From positions 3,038,001 through 3,102,000 of the forward strand of contig JAEILZ010000002.1 in assembly GCA_018873225.1 (NCBI GenBank): a stretch of DNA of 64,000 bases, read 5' to 3'. The DNA is from [Phialemoniopsis] sp. UDSM-2020 (Eukaryota > Ascomycota > Sordariomycetes > Thyridiales > Thyridiaceae). Positions 32,586 to 42,822 of the stretch are shown piece after piece. Within the stretch, counting starts at the first letter, position 1; the number at the start of each line of letters is the position of its first letter. The notes under the pieces are model-generated. The model ran no database searches and was not told where the DNA came from. It worked only from the letters and a program-made list of their open reading frames with translations. The position numbers were made by a program, and so were the translations under genes.

Positions 32586-34465
32586 CTAAGATTCAACCTT
32601 GTCCTTGTCGGCCTTTTCGATGTCCTCCGGATCCTTGAGGTCGGGCTCTGAGCCATGGAGTGCGTGCAGGTGGCGGTGGGACTGATGGGAGTTCTTGAAC
32701 TCTTCATCAGCCCACAGCAGATCAATCTCCTCCAGTGTGAGATCCTTGGCTGTTTAGGAAGGTCAATGTGTCAGTCACTCTCTCGGCAAAGCTCGAGCTC
32801 ATCAGAAAGAACACTTACTCTCGACAACAAATATCCATGCCAAAGTCGTAATGATTCCACCTCCAAGGCAAAACCAGATGTAAATAAGTCCGCCGATATT
32901 CGGATCGCTGGCAGCCTGGCCACCAAAGTAGACGGCAAGGAAGGCGACGAACCAAAATACTAGGTTGGATGCCGACTGCACTTGACTTCGATACTGAAGC
33001 GGCAGGATTTCGACGGCATAGAGGAAAGCTGTAGTATCGTCAGCATGCCACGCAAGTGAGTGATGCTACAGGCGAAGAGCTTACCTAGCCAAATCCAGCT
33101 GGCCCCGTTGACCAGATTGAAGATGATGAGCACGACGACCGAGGCCCATTGGACACCTGGTGAGGGGTTCTTGATGTTGGTAAGCCCGGTGTAGATGCAC
33201 ATAAGTATAGTAAGCGCCTATGTGATAGACTAAATTAGCACATGCATATAGGGTACATGTATTTCGACATACCGTTCCGCCCCAGCACAACATTGGGCGC
33301 CGTCCCCACCGTGGAAGAATGACAAAGCTCAGAGCCATTCCAATGGGAACACCAGTGTTGATAGCAGCTAGCGCCAAGGTGACGGTGTCGCCTTCGAGCC
33401 CGACTCCCTGAAGTAAGGCTTGACCGTAAAACATGATTAATTGAGTGCCAAAGAAGGGACCTGCGATGTTGATCAAGATGCCGATCCTGAGTATGTCAGC
33501 AAGTCGTAGCCGACACGTAGAGCAAGTTCTTCTTACCAGATACGTCGAATATTCTTGGTCCGACTGCCGTCGCCAGTGAATAGGATCTTGAGTGTCAAAC
33601 GCTTCGTGCCTTCGCGCTCCAGCTGAATGGATGTCTCCAAGCTTTCTTTGACGCTAATGAAACGGGCATCACTACTGTAGCAGTCGAGTAGACGTTGAAG
33701 CGCGTCATCAGCCTCGGCTTCTCTACCACGAGCGAGGAGCCATCTAACATTCCGAGCATCAGCCCCCGTATGGTAATGATAACTTCGAGTTGTTCATACC
33801 TTGGAGAGTCGGGGCAACCATGCACCAATATGAGTGCGACAACGAGGAAGAAAGCCTGCATGGCCAGGGAGACACGCCACGCGTCCTGCGATGGGGCTTT
33901 GAGCATGCCGTAATTGAACCATGAGGCTGCCGAGATTCCACCAATACCCCATAGTACCATTACCATAGTGTCAACCGTTCGTTTCTTGTGCATTACATTG
34001 GACTCTTGTAGGTAGATCGGCGTCGTTGCAGCGAGAGCTGATCTCAAGTAAGCAAAGGCGATCAAGTCTTGTTCGGGCGTTGTGTCTGTACTCACGTCCA
34101 TTGGCAATACCGAGAATGACTCTTCCTACAAGAATTTCGATAGGGGAACGGGTTGCCGTCTGTAGGATGACTCCGACTATAGCTGTCCAGCAGCACAGGA
34201 TCACGGTCCAGCGTCTCCCGAGACGCCAGCTGATGGGAGCGATAACCGCGAGACCAATTACATCACCGAGCAGGATGCCCGCTGCGATGAAGGTGAGATA
34301 TCTTGAGTCCGCAGGACTACCAATAGCTTCGAAGAAGTAGGGATTGGCCAGAACACCGCTGATTACACCAGCATCCCAGCCGTAGAGCATAAAGGCAAAT
34401 GAGTTTGCATAGTTCAGCACCCGAACGAGGTTCTTGCCCCGAAAGGGCCACTGATAGCCGAGCAT
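32586..34465 (-). CDS. MFS sugar porter (511 aa, 7 exons)
   Basis: Exons (minus) 34465-34096, 34037-33800, 33743-33537, 33486-33273, 33217-33085, 33028-32819 and 32749-32586. Sugar-porter marks: LYGWDAGVISGVL in helix 1, RLGRRW in the 2-3 loop, CPDSPRW after helix 6, RWGRRP and the closing VVETKDLTLEEID motif, split by the last intron. A hydrophilic tail of about 40 residues ends in DKVES. In most relatives helix 4-5 reads GNGxNSSTxPVYQSE; here it is GIANGPLAATTPIYLQES, a divergent version whose start falls on a splice site, so that junction is less certain. An in-frame upstream extension is possible but unneeded. Its substrate is probably a hexose or related acid (family level only). Confidence 0.85.
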
Positions 34466-35066
34466 CTTGCTGTGTAGGTGCTTGATACTGTGTGAGCGAA
34501 GGTTCTCGCTTGGCAATGTTCTTTCTATCCCAACAGTGTGGTTTGCGGGTGTATGTAGATGATATATCGCGAGCTCCACTGCGGCTTTCTTGGAGAAGAG
34601 AAGGGTGGGAAAGTGTCACCGGGTCTTCATTTCCGACCCCAGAACTGCAATGATACGCCGATCAACTCGGACTATCCCCCTATCGATGCTCCTCTTGTCT
34701 TTCCCTTGGCTTGCAAAGAGATAAGACAGGGTTCAGCTGGCATTAGCGCCTCCATTACCCCAGGATTTTATGGGGCAGATAGACAGCTGTGAGGGGGCGG
34801 AACGTCGCTAAAGAGGATCGTATCTGACATTATCTCGAACACATCCGCATCCGACATGTCGCGCTGTCGGATAGGTTCGCGGAAGTGAGCTATCTTCAGT
34901 GTCATTTCCGATCTCAGAATATTTGCCTGTCTAAGAGTGCCGTTCTTATCATATTTCAGATGCACGGCCTGTCCTAGGTTAGAGATACCAGCACGACTAG
35001 ATGAGATAAGGCAGTATGCTAGCCAGCTTGCCCTTGCTTGAAAGTCATTCCAGATTGAGATCTATA
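34466..35066. other. Promoter region of the 32.6-kb sugar porter
   Basis: About 600 bases upstream of the leftward sugar porter and downstream of the CMD-like gene. No gene supported. Confidence 0.45.
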
Positions 35067-35729
35067 CTAAGATGTCCAGAGCTTCTCTCCTTCTGGTACG
35101 CCGATGATGCCGGCGTTTAGTGTAACTCCGTGCAGACTGTAGTATGCGATAACCTGAATGATCTGGACAGTTTGCTCCTTGCCCAAGACAGCATTGGCCC
35201 GCTCCCATAGCTCCTGTTCCAAGGGCTTTCCGCCCTTGACCAGTCGCATGGCTAGATCAAAAGCTACCTCTTGCTTCTCAGTGAGTCCCGCGGGCTTCTC
35301 GCAGGCCGTGATCTTCTTCATCTGCTCCTCGGTCAAAAGCCCTTTGCTTGCGATGATCCTCGAATGCGAGTAACTTAAGAAGCCTCCGAATGTGCCTGTG
35401 TAGTGCCCCTGAACAGCCATGATAGCAACTTCAGTCACTGGAGGTTCCAGATTAGGTAGCTCTAGCACCTCCTTGTTCAGACGCATTGTGTGCGATGAAT
35501 ACTCAGGGGTATACATCATGATGGAGAGTGGGCCGAGGAGCTCGCCCCTATCGCCGCGGACTTTGAACCTAGGAACCAGACTCAGCATTCGAAACCTAGT
35601 TGCACTTGGAGGGGAGACAAACGTTGAGCCGAGCCCATTCTTCATCTTTTCGGTCATCTCATCGTAGAAGATTTGTTGCGCCGGAGTCAAATCCTCCGGC
35701 AGAACTGCAGGATACCGTGGCCCAGACAT
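35067..35729 (-). CDS. Carboxymuconolactone decarboxylase/AhpD-like protein (220 aa)
   Basis: Single exon. The helical CMD/AhpD pattern is visible: LNKEVLELPNLEPPVTEVAIMAVQGHYTG is the lead-in helix pair (described by parts EVAIMAVQ and GHYTG), followed by SYSHSRIIASKGLLTEEQ and a C-terminal LGKEQTVQIIQVIAYY helix. The CxxC pair of peroxidase-type AhpD proteins is absent, so a thiol peroxidase role is unlikely. The fungal family is often found beside oxidases and in secondary-metabolite loci. It is divergent from the P450 gene with 495 bases between the starts, which suggests shared control and perhaps one pathway (inference). Substrate unknown. Confidence 0.82.
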   Translation of the reverse strand: MSGPRYPAVLPEDLTPAQQIFYDEMTEKMKNGLGSTFVSPPSATRFRMLSLVPRFKVRGDRGELLGPLSIMMYTPEYSSHTMRLNKEVLELPNLEPPVTEVAIMAVQGHYTGTFGGFLSYSHSRIIASKGLLTEEQMKKITACEKPAGLTEKQEVAFDLAMRLVKGGKPLEQELWERANAVLGKEQTVQIIQVIAYYSLHGVTLNAGIIGVPEGEKLWTS

Positions 35730-36224
35730 TGTGAGATAGAATTGCCTGTGCAGAGTCGATATATGAAAAGGTGCGAGCTTGAGTTCGAGGGTTCAATGTC
35801 GTGATGATCCGTACAGATAATGGAGCGGAACGCCGCTAGTCAACAAGAGCAGTGATTCGCGCCACCAGACCTCTTCCAGTCAGACGGTTCCAATTCCTAA
35901 GACGGATCCGGATGCCGGGTATTGATACCCTCCCCGCACCACCACCCGGGGTCCGAGCCAATATCTTTCAGAGCAGTGCAGTTTCCGACAATGCGTACTC
36001 CCAGCGCATTTTCCCAGTCCTAGCTTACTTGGCGACTACCTAGTCCCCCGCATTGAGACTGTGTCACCGGTCTGTCGGCTCCGATGGAAATGGATAGATA
36101 CTACGCTATGTATACATAATCCTGATCCCCTGACTGGATCATAGCATAGGGACCACCCCGCTGCAAGTTTCGCAAAGTTGTTGGCGAACTGAGCAGTCAA
36201 GTAATCCCACTCTGTCATCTCAAA
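35730..36224. promoter_or_regulatory. Divergent promoter of CMD-like and P450 genes
   Basis: 495 bases between two divergent starts, short enough to serve both. No single operator stands out by eye. Confidence 0.5.
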
Positions 36225-38082
36225 ATGTTAGCTACTGTGCCATTGCTTCTAATCCTACTCATATTTGGCCTCAAGGCCGTTTGGCTGCTTCGGGCGTGGC
36301 GTAGACCAAAGCATAACTATCCTCCAGGACCGAGAGGACTACCTATCGTTGGCAGCCTTCTTGACATCAACAACGAGAGACCATGGATCACGTACGACGA
36401 GTGGGCGAATAAATATGGTCAGTCATCCCTATAATGAAGTACTTCAATCTATGAATCTGACACGGGACCCAAATTGCAGGCGATATCGTGATGTATTGGG
36501 TAATGGGCAAACCTGTGGTTCTCCTCGGCAAGATGAGACATGCGGAAGGGCTACTACAGAAGCGAATGATGAACTATGGCGATCGTCCGGAGCTGGTCAT
36601 GGCACAGGAGATTGTCACTCAGAATGGTTGGTACATTGGCACCGCCAGGACCGAGCACGACACGCACAAGAAGCATCGAAAAATTCTGGCCGAGCGCCTT
36701 CGCGCAAAGGCGTTGAAAGACTGGGCGTATCCCACCGTGTCGCCCGAACTGCATCTTTTGCTCCAGCGACTTTCCAGGAATCCCGATCGGTTCATCAACA
36801 TCTTCAAATGCTTTACCGTGAATGTCATGCTAAACACGACATTCTCGCACGGATCCATTTCGGATCTGGAGAACCCTTTGATCACTCGCATAAACAGCGC
36901 AACAGATCATCAATTTGTGTCGCAAATTCAGGGACGATTCTGGGTTGACTATATCCCATGGCTGAAGCATCTGCCTACATGGCTGCCCTGTATGGGTTGG
37001 AAACGACAGGGTCTTAAGTGGAGAGAAGAGGTCGACACGCTCTACGGCGAGTTGTGGGATATGACCAAGAAGCATGGCGAACAGGATCCAGGGAGGCATC
37101 CGTCACTCGTACAGACTTTGCTGTCGACTCAAATGGACCAGATCACCGAGCTTGAAGGCACTACAATTGCCTCTGCTATGGTTGATGCTGGCACTGAGAC
37201 ATTGACTGCTACAACGGTTGTATTGTAAGCGCCGCTCCTGTTCCCTGCCTTTCTTGAAGATTTTACCTAAACCTTGCTAGTATGATCATATTCATGTACT
37301 TCCCTCACATCCTCCGCAAAGCTCAGGAGGTAGTCGATGAAGTAGTCGGAAGGGATCGCCTCCCCACGTTTGACGATCTTGGGCAGATGCCCTACATCAC
37401 CGCTATGATTCGGGAGGCATTCCGCTGGCGTACCGTGGCACCTATCGCCATACCTCACGCCGTGGTTCGAGATGATTTCTACGAAGGCTACTATATACCC
37501 AAGGGGGCAACGGTCTTTGCTCTTTCCCACCATATTCATAACGATGGGGAGCTGTACCCAAATCCAAGGGAGTATAGACCAGAACGATTTCTGGATGAGA
37601 AGGGACAGCTGAATGGGCTTCCTCATGCTGGCTTCGGGTTGTAAGTTTCTTGAACGTTGGTTTTTGGTTTGTCATGATTCGCTATACTGACAACAGGACT
37701 CGCAGTGGAAGTCGAAAGTGTCTCGGGCAGCATTTTGCTGAACAAACACTCTTTCTCTGTAAGTCTGATCGCATCCTTGGCCTGGACTGGACTGCCAAAC
37801 TAATCGCACCCATGTCGTAATAGTGATCTCTAGTTTCGTCTGGGCTTTCGATATCAAAGCACCAGTGGACGAGAAAGGAACGCCGATTCTACCAAGTCTC
37901 GACCCTATGGACTGGGGCGCTTTCTTGGCTTCGTAGGTTCTAAGCTATTTAACCTCACAAGATTTACAGTAAGCTAACAGTTTTCCAGCACGCCGCCCAT
38001 GGACTTTGAGACGATTATCACCCCACGATCTCAAGCGGCTGTCGATGTAGTGAATCAAACAGTTGCCGAAGATCAGAAATAA
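36225..38082 (+). CDS. Cytochrome P450 monooxygenase (517 aa, 6 exons)
   Basis: Exons 36225-36417, 36480-37224, 37281-37640, 37706-37758, 37824-37932 and 37989-38082. The N-terminal membrane anchor (LLLILLIFGLKAVWLL) is followed by the proline hinge YPPGPRGLP. The I-helix oxygen-binding stretch reads MVDAGTETLTA, the K-helix ExxR is EAFRWR, the PERF motif is YRPERFLD, and the haem loop is FGFGSRKCLG, made from exons 3 and 4. All are intact, so it should be active, anchored in the ER and needing a P450 reductase. It most resembles the large fungal group of O-methylsterigmatocystin oxidoreductase-like P450s by hinge and haem-loop text, but substrates of that group vary widely. Likely paired with the divergent CMD-like gene. 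Confidence 0.9.
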
Positions 38083-38560
38083 GGGCTACCCATGTATGAG
38101 CAGATCATATCTGAGTTCTTAGTTGATGCCGTTGATCGTCCAAGCCCTGCAAGGTGTCATTGTTTCCACTGGGATTAGAAGGTCAATGCCGAGCTTTTTA
38201 GAAGTGTCACGTAGTTTGCTCGTGGCATAGATAGACTTATTATGAAACGATGATATGAGACCTTGCAATCTTTCTGAGAAGCAATCGACTGTTACTGCCC
38301 CTGGCTCTGAATACTAGTCGGCGAAGTGATCGGGCTATCTTGTCACGTGATAAGATTGGCTATCAGGGACCAACCTTCCGCAAGCTCAACTCCATCTCTT
38401 GCTCTTCCTTTCTCCCCCCCCCCCCCCCCCCCCCCAAGATGATATAGCAGCGCAAAACTCACAGGAAAGTCTTGAGAAGCTAGACATTGTACCACGTTTC
38501 AAGGTTTGGAAATGCTGAGGCCCCTGTTTCGATGCTTTAAGGGCTCAAGGGCAGGTCACC
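38083..38560. other. Intergenic with 22-base C tract
   Basis: About 480 bases. Contains an uninterrupted run of C from 38414 to 38435, 125 bases before the next start. No gene. Confidence 0.6.
38414..38435. repeat. Poly-C tract (C22)
   Basis: Twenty-two C in a row preceded by a pyrimidine stretch. Mononucleotide C/G runs of this length are rare in fungi and prone to slippage in vivo and in sequencing. Confidence 0.85.
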
Positions 38561-40429
38561 ATGCCCTCTCCACACTCTAGCCTCGGCGCATCCGGGATGA
38601 AGTCTACCTCACGAAAGCCCGCAACGACGCGGCAGGAACTTTCTTTCATCAACATCAGTAGTAAGCCAGGAAAGAGTTGGCGAGCAACGAACAAGACTGT
38701 CAGAGCGCATGTGATGCGCAGATACAAGCGTGAACAGCGCACCAAATTCCACAGAGACGGTCAGAAGGACGCTGGCTTGAACCACGGCTCCTCAGCCGGT
38801 ACTCCCTCACCCGCTGAATCGCGCGCCACCGGTTCATATATCGACTCAAGTACCTTCTTTGATCTGTCGCCTCTGTGTAGCCCATTTGCCAGCGAAGAGG
38901 TCTGCCACGAGGTGGACTCTACATACTCGTTGGGTAGCAGCGAGGGACCCGATGTTCAAACTGCGAGAAGCTCCAGTCCAAACCTTTCTGCTGCTATCCA
39001 TACGGACATCAGAACGTGGCTGGATGGGAGCCTCGACCCATTTGCCTGCCTTCCCATCCCGTGTACTCCATATCGGCTGAGGCTTCTCCAACGGAGTGAG
39101 TACAACCACAACTCAGAGTGAATTATCTTTGTCTTCTTCAGGAAGCTGATACCATGGCGCTACAGACGCATCAGTCAGCATACGTACATCTGTTCACGCT
39201 GACTACGATGACTTGTGGCGGCGTTCCTGCAGTACCAATGTGGCCTGGCTTTTCATGACCCTGTTCTATGCCTCTTCACGCTTTCCTAAAGTCTCAGGTC
39301 AACTTTTGCCTGAAGATGAAGATTATCTACCTCGATCGTTATCAGCGGTGAACGAAAGCATCTCTGTATCACCACATATAATCAGTGACTCGACCATCGC
39401 GACTGTCACCTGTCTCGCCAATATCGATGTAAGTGGCATTCAATTTCGAAGCTCTCCAACCAGGCTCGATGTTAACAGTCAATAGAACTTAAATGGAGTC
39501 TCCTCAGATGCTGCCATTCATATCGACGGGCTTGTACGCATGGTGGAGTTGAGAGGCGGATTGGACAACCTCGGCATGCGAGGCCTCCTTCGTCGAATGG
39601 TGCTGTGGTACGTATGAATCTCGAGCGGACAATCTACGTGTATTCTCTTACACCCAATCGACACGTGTGTAGGTCAGACCTCCTCGCTAGTTCTCGACTG
39701 GGAAGACTCCCACGTTTTCCCTTGTACAACACTAGCCATTCCTTGTCTTTGTCATCCTTCACGCTTGCGGTCCCGCCTGTCACTTACCAGCTTTGCCCGG
39801 GACTTGGATTGGCTGCTGTCACGACTACCAAACACTGCAAGTCGGTTTACCAGCTCATGAGCTCACTTCACGAGCTATCAGTATTTCTTAATCACTCTGA
39901 CTCTCGCTCACTTCCGGAGGCGGCATCGTATCCTGACAGAGTGTATGAGGTGGAATACCATATTCTAAGTGCTCTATTCGACCCAGACAATCAAATTGTC
40001 GCACCCTCGGAAGACCAGTATGCAATTGGGAAAATCTTGCTCCACGCTAGTCTGCTCTTCATCTATACAAACTTGCGAGAAACCCCGGTTGGCGGAGCCA
40101 TCAGGCGCAGGCTCCTGGATCGACTCAAGGATACGATTCTACGCTTCGACACGTCACTTCACCTACGAGGGTACGCGGCGGAGGTTCTCTGGGCCCTCTT
40201 GCTTGGAGCCTCCTCACGTGACGGGAGCGATCAACTGTACTTTCTCGAGCGGCTCATGTCACTGCGTAACGAGTGCCTGCTTGTGCACTGGATTGACGCT
40301 ACGGAGCTACTGCAGGTCATGCCGGCATTCGAAGCTCGTCGTGCAAACATGTGTATGGCAGTCTGGGAAAGCATAGAGATTGCAGAGGCCGACTTGGATA
40401 ATTCGCGCATATCAGAGCTAACTGTGTAG
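38561..40429 (+). CDS. Fungal regulator-like protein without zinc cluster (558 aa, 4 exons)
   Basis: Exons 38561-39095, 39166-39428, 39486-39607 and 39673-40429. The N-terminus has FINISS followed by RAHVMRRYKRE, the opening typical of a family of fungal proteins ending in the PF11951-type regulator domain. The later pattern agrees: VAWLFMTLFYASSRF, then HIDGLVRMVELRGGLDNLG, then WSDLLASSR. The third element is assembled across a splice site, supporting the model. No Zn2Cys6 or other DNA-binding cluster is present, though the Lys/Arg-rich RRYKREQR stretch could bind nucleic acid or act as a nuclear signal. It may act as a co-regulator. It follows the P450 on the same strand by 480 bases, a position suggesting local control of that locus (inference). 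Confidence 0.8.
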
Positions 40430-40708
40430 ATAACATTGTCTAAGCTATGTAATAGTTATTTCTGTGCCGCCTTCTAAACCGTATCTCTCGCACATGCAAT
40501 TCAAGAGGCTCCAATCGCCGATGTTCTCGTTGGGATGACTGCAGCATCAACGCCCTTGATTGATCCATTCTCGACATGGCTGACTCCGTAGAGACTGGAG
40601 CGGTGTCGCTCTTCATCGATAGCCTTCAAGACCTCAACCAGGCTATCATACTTTGGGTCAGTCACAAGCTTCTCTAAAGCAATGGGAGCATGGAGTTTGT
40701 TTGCCGTC

Positions 40709-42262
40709 TTACCGTCTCAGGCCTTCTCGGAGCGTGACTGCATCTTGGCTAAAGACTAGTCGGAACTGGCCTTCCCTCTCAGCATGCTCCTCGCAAGGGT
40801 GCAGGCCGACACCGGCATCCAGCAGCTTCTGAGCAAGGACGAACTCTCTATTCTGTCCCTCGTCGACGTTCTCCAGCCAAGGCTCCAGATCGAGGAATAG
40901 GAAGAAGCCCGCATTCCTGGAGCGACAAGTGTGAATCAGCTGGTCCGTTATTTTCAGCCAATGTGCGGTATCAATGTGTCTTACCCTCTTTGGTACTTGA
41001 CTCCAGCGCTGTCAAGGACTTCCCTCGTGTACTGCTGAGCATCCCTGAGTCGCTCTCGGGATAGCTCCATGAAGGAAGTTACAAAGGCTCTGTCCTCGAG
41101 AACGGCCGTTCCGATTGCGACTGACATCCCCGACGGATTGTGGAAGCGCATGTTGGCTGCGACTGCCTTGCGCAAGAGATGGTTTCGAGTGATAAGACTA
41201 CCAAGTCGAAGTCCAGCGGCGGCAAAGTCCTAGGACTGTTAACATTCATCACAGCCACTGAGGTCACGAAAACGTTCGGCTTACCTTGCTCATTCCGTAC
41301 AAGACGTGCACCCGGCTCGGGTCGATGAGGTCGGTGGGATCGATTGATAAGACAGAGGTGAATCCGACGTCGAGACTATCATCCAGACTGAAAGTAGAAA
41401 GGCCATATACCTCGTCGCTAATGAGATGAATCTTGTTGTGCTCGCAGAATGCCATTAGTGCTCGCAGGGTGTCGGCAGGGTATGCCCGTCCTTTGAATGA
41501 GTGTATCAGAGATATGGCGAAGATTCGCAGGTAGAGATCAAGGGAGTCGCGTAAATAAGCATACCTAGGGGGTTGTTGGGATTGACGATGAGCAAGGCCT
41601 TGACAGGAATTCCGTTAGCTGAAGAAGCTTCCAAAGTCTTCTGATACTCGTCAATGGCCGCAGGGGAGAACGGGTCGATCCCTTCAGTATCGACATATAC
41701 CATGTTCAGAGCAGAGGTGCTGCCAAAGTCGAGCTCGAAGCGCCCGTATACAGGCCGGCTGACCAGAATGCCGTCGCCAGGGTCCGCAAGACTGTAGCCG
41801 AGGACTTCGTGGATGGCTGTCAAACCGGCTCCGGTAATGAGTTCTTCAGCCTTGACTGGTACTGCCGGGTTGAAGTTCTCATTTAGGTGCGTTGCCATCG
41901 CCTGGGCAAATCGAGGACCGCCCATGGTGCTGAAACGGTACGAGTAGGCAAGCCTGGGTATCGTGACCTACTCATCTCTCTACGTTAGGATCTGAACAGG
42001 GTACTCAAATGGGAACCCTTTTCAACCCCACATTATTCTTGACATATTCGTGAAGCTCATCGTGCATCAAGTTCTGCATTCTCATGTCAGCCCTGTGATC
42101 GAAGTCGTCAAGCTGAGTGCTATGTCTTGCATTTTCAGCGGTTGCAAAGGAAATGACACCCGTTGGGTTCGTGATCGGATCGTAACGATTATTGCCCCCA
42201 GGAGCAAATCGCCAAGGAATGTCCTGGCTTGCGGCACTTCTCGCACCGCGTTTGGACAGCAT
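40709..42262 (-). CDS. ACC synthase-like class I/II aminotransferase (411 aa, 6 exons)
   Basis: Exons (minus) 42262-42131, 42073-42032, 41967-41565, 41490-41285, 41229-40985 and 40916-40709. Marks of fold-type I PLP enzymes: STMGGPRF, ITGAGLTAIHEVL, NPNNPLG, SDEVYG and the PLP lysine in YGMSKDFAAAGLRLG, the last joined across a splice. The closing text NAGFFLFLDL and QFRLVFS fits the ACC-synthase-like subgroup. Intron 1 (42130-42074) has GC-AG borders and a GCTGACA branch site; removing it joins TAEN to NLMHDEL as in relatives. The donor of intron 2 (GTGGGG) is weak and that border may be off by a few codons. The model stops at TAA (40711-40709); an open frame of ~57 codons continues beyond it out of phase. 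The reaction is not assignable; fungal members are rarely true ACC synthases. Confidence 0.8.
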
Positions 42263-42822
42263 CGCTTCCCTTGGCTTTGCCGTCAAGTTGCCTCTGAGTG
42301 TGGTAACAAGGTATTGAAGCAGGGACCAGAAGAGAGAGTGCTTCGGACCTTGGCGTTGGACCGTGCAATGCTAAACTTCAAGGCAACTGCTGTCTTCTTC
42401 TTATCTCGCTTTGGCCGTTGTTTTGACTCACACCATGGTCGCAAGGCCAATAGCTTCCGTCGATATTATGAACAGCGCTATGGTACCCCTAGTTCTCGTG
42501 TTGTGAGGATTGCAGGCATCTAAAAAGGTTGGGCGGTGTCCTGGTAAGTCGCCCAACCATATTGGGACAATGCTGACTACAAGGGCCAGGGAAATGATAG
42601 CGCTGCGAGCAAGTTTGCCCCAGCACCAATTTGATCTTTCCCGCATTGGGACAATGCTGGATTCTGGGTGGAGAACAACCTTGGAAGTAGAGTGCCGGTA
42701 GAATATTGCAGTTAATTTATGGAACTTAGGGCAGACGAATCTCGTGGCGAATACCTACATCGCGAAACCCTGCTACACTTTCCCATGCTTCTTAGTGGAC
42801 ATGTCACCCTGCCCCTTCTGAC
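42263..42822. other. Divergent intergenic region with a 15-base direct repeat
   Basis: 560 bases between the aminotransferase and the multicopper oxidase pseudogene. Holds ATTGGGACAATGCTG twice (42561-42575 and 42645-42659). No gene supported. Confidence 0.6.
42561..42659. repeat. Direct repeat ATTGGGACAATGCTG, two copies 84 bases apart
   Basis: Perfect 15-base copies at 42561-42575 and 42645-42659. They may be regulator sites or the trace of a local duplication; the DNA between is otherwise unremarkable. Confidence 0.7.

Noticed and set aside
42434..42523. Short frame MVARPIASVDIM... upstream of the aminotransferase
   Set aside because: Thirty codons or fewer, no relation to any family, and inside a promoter.
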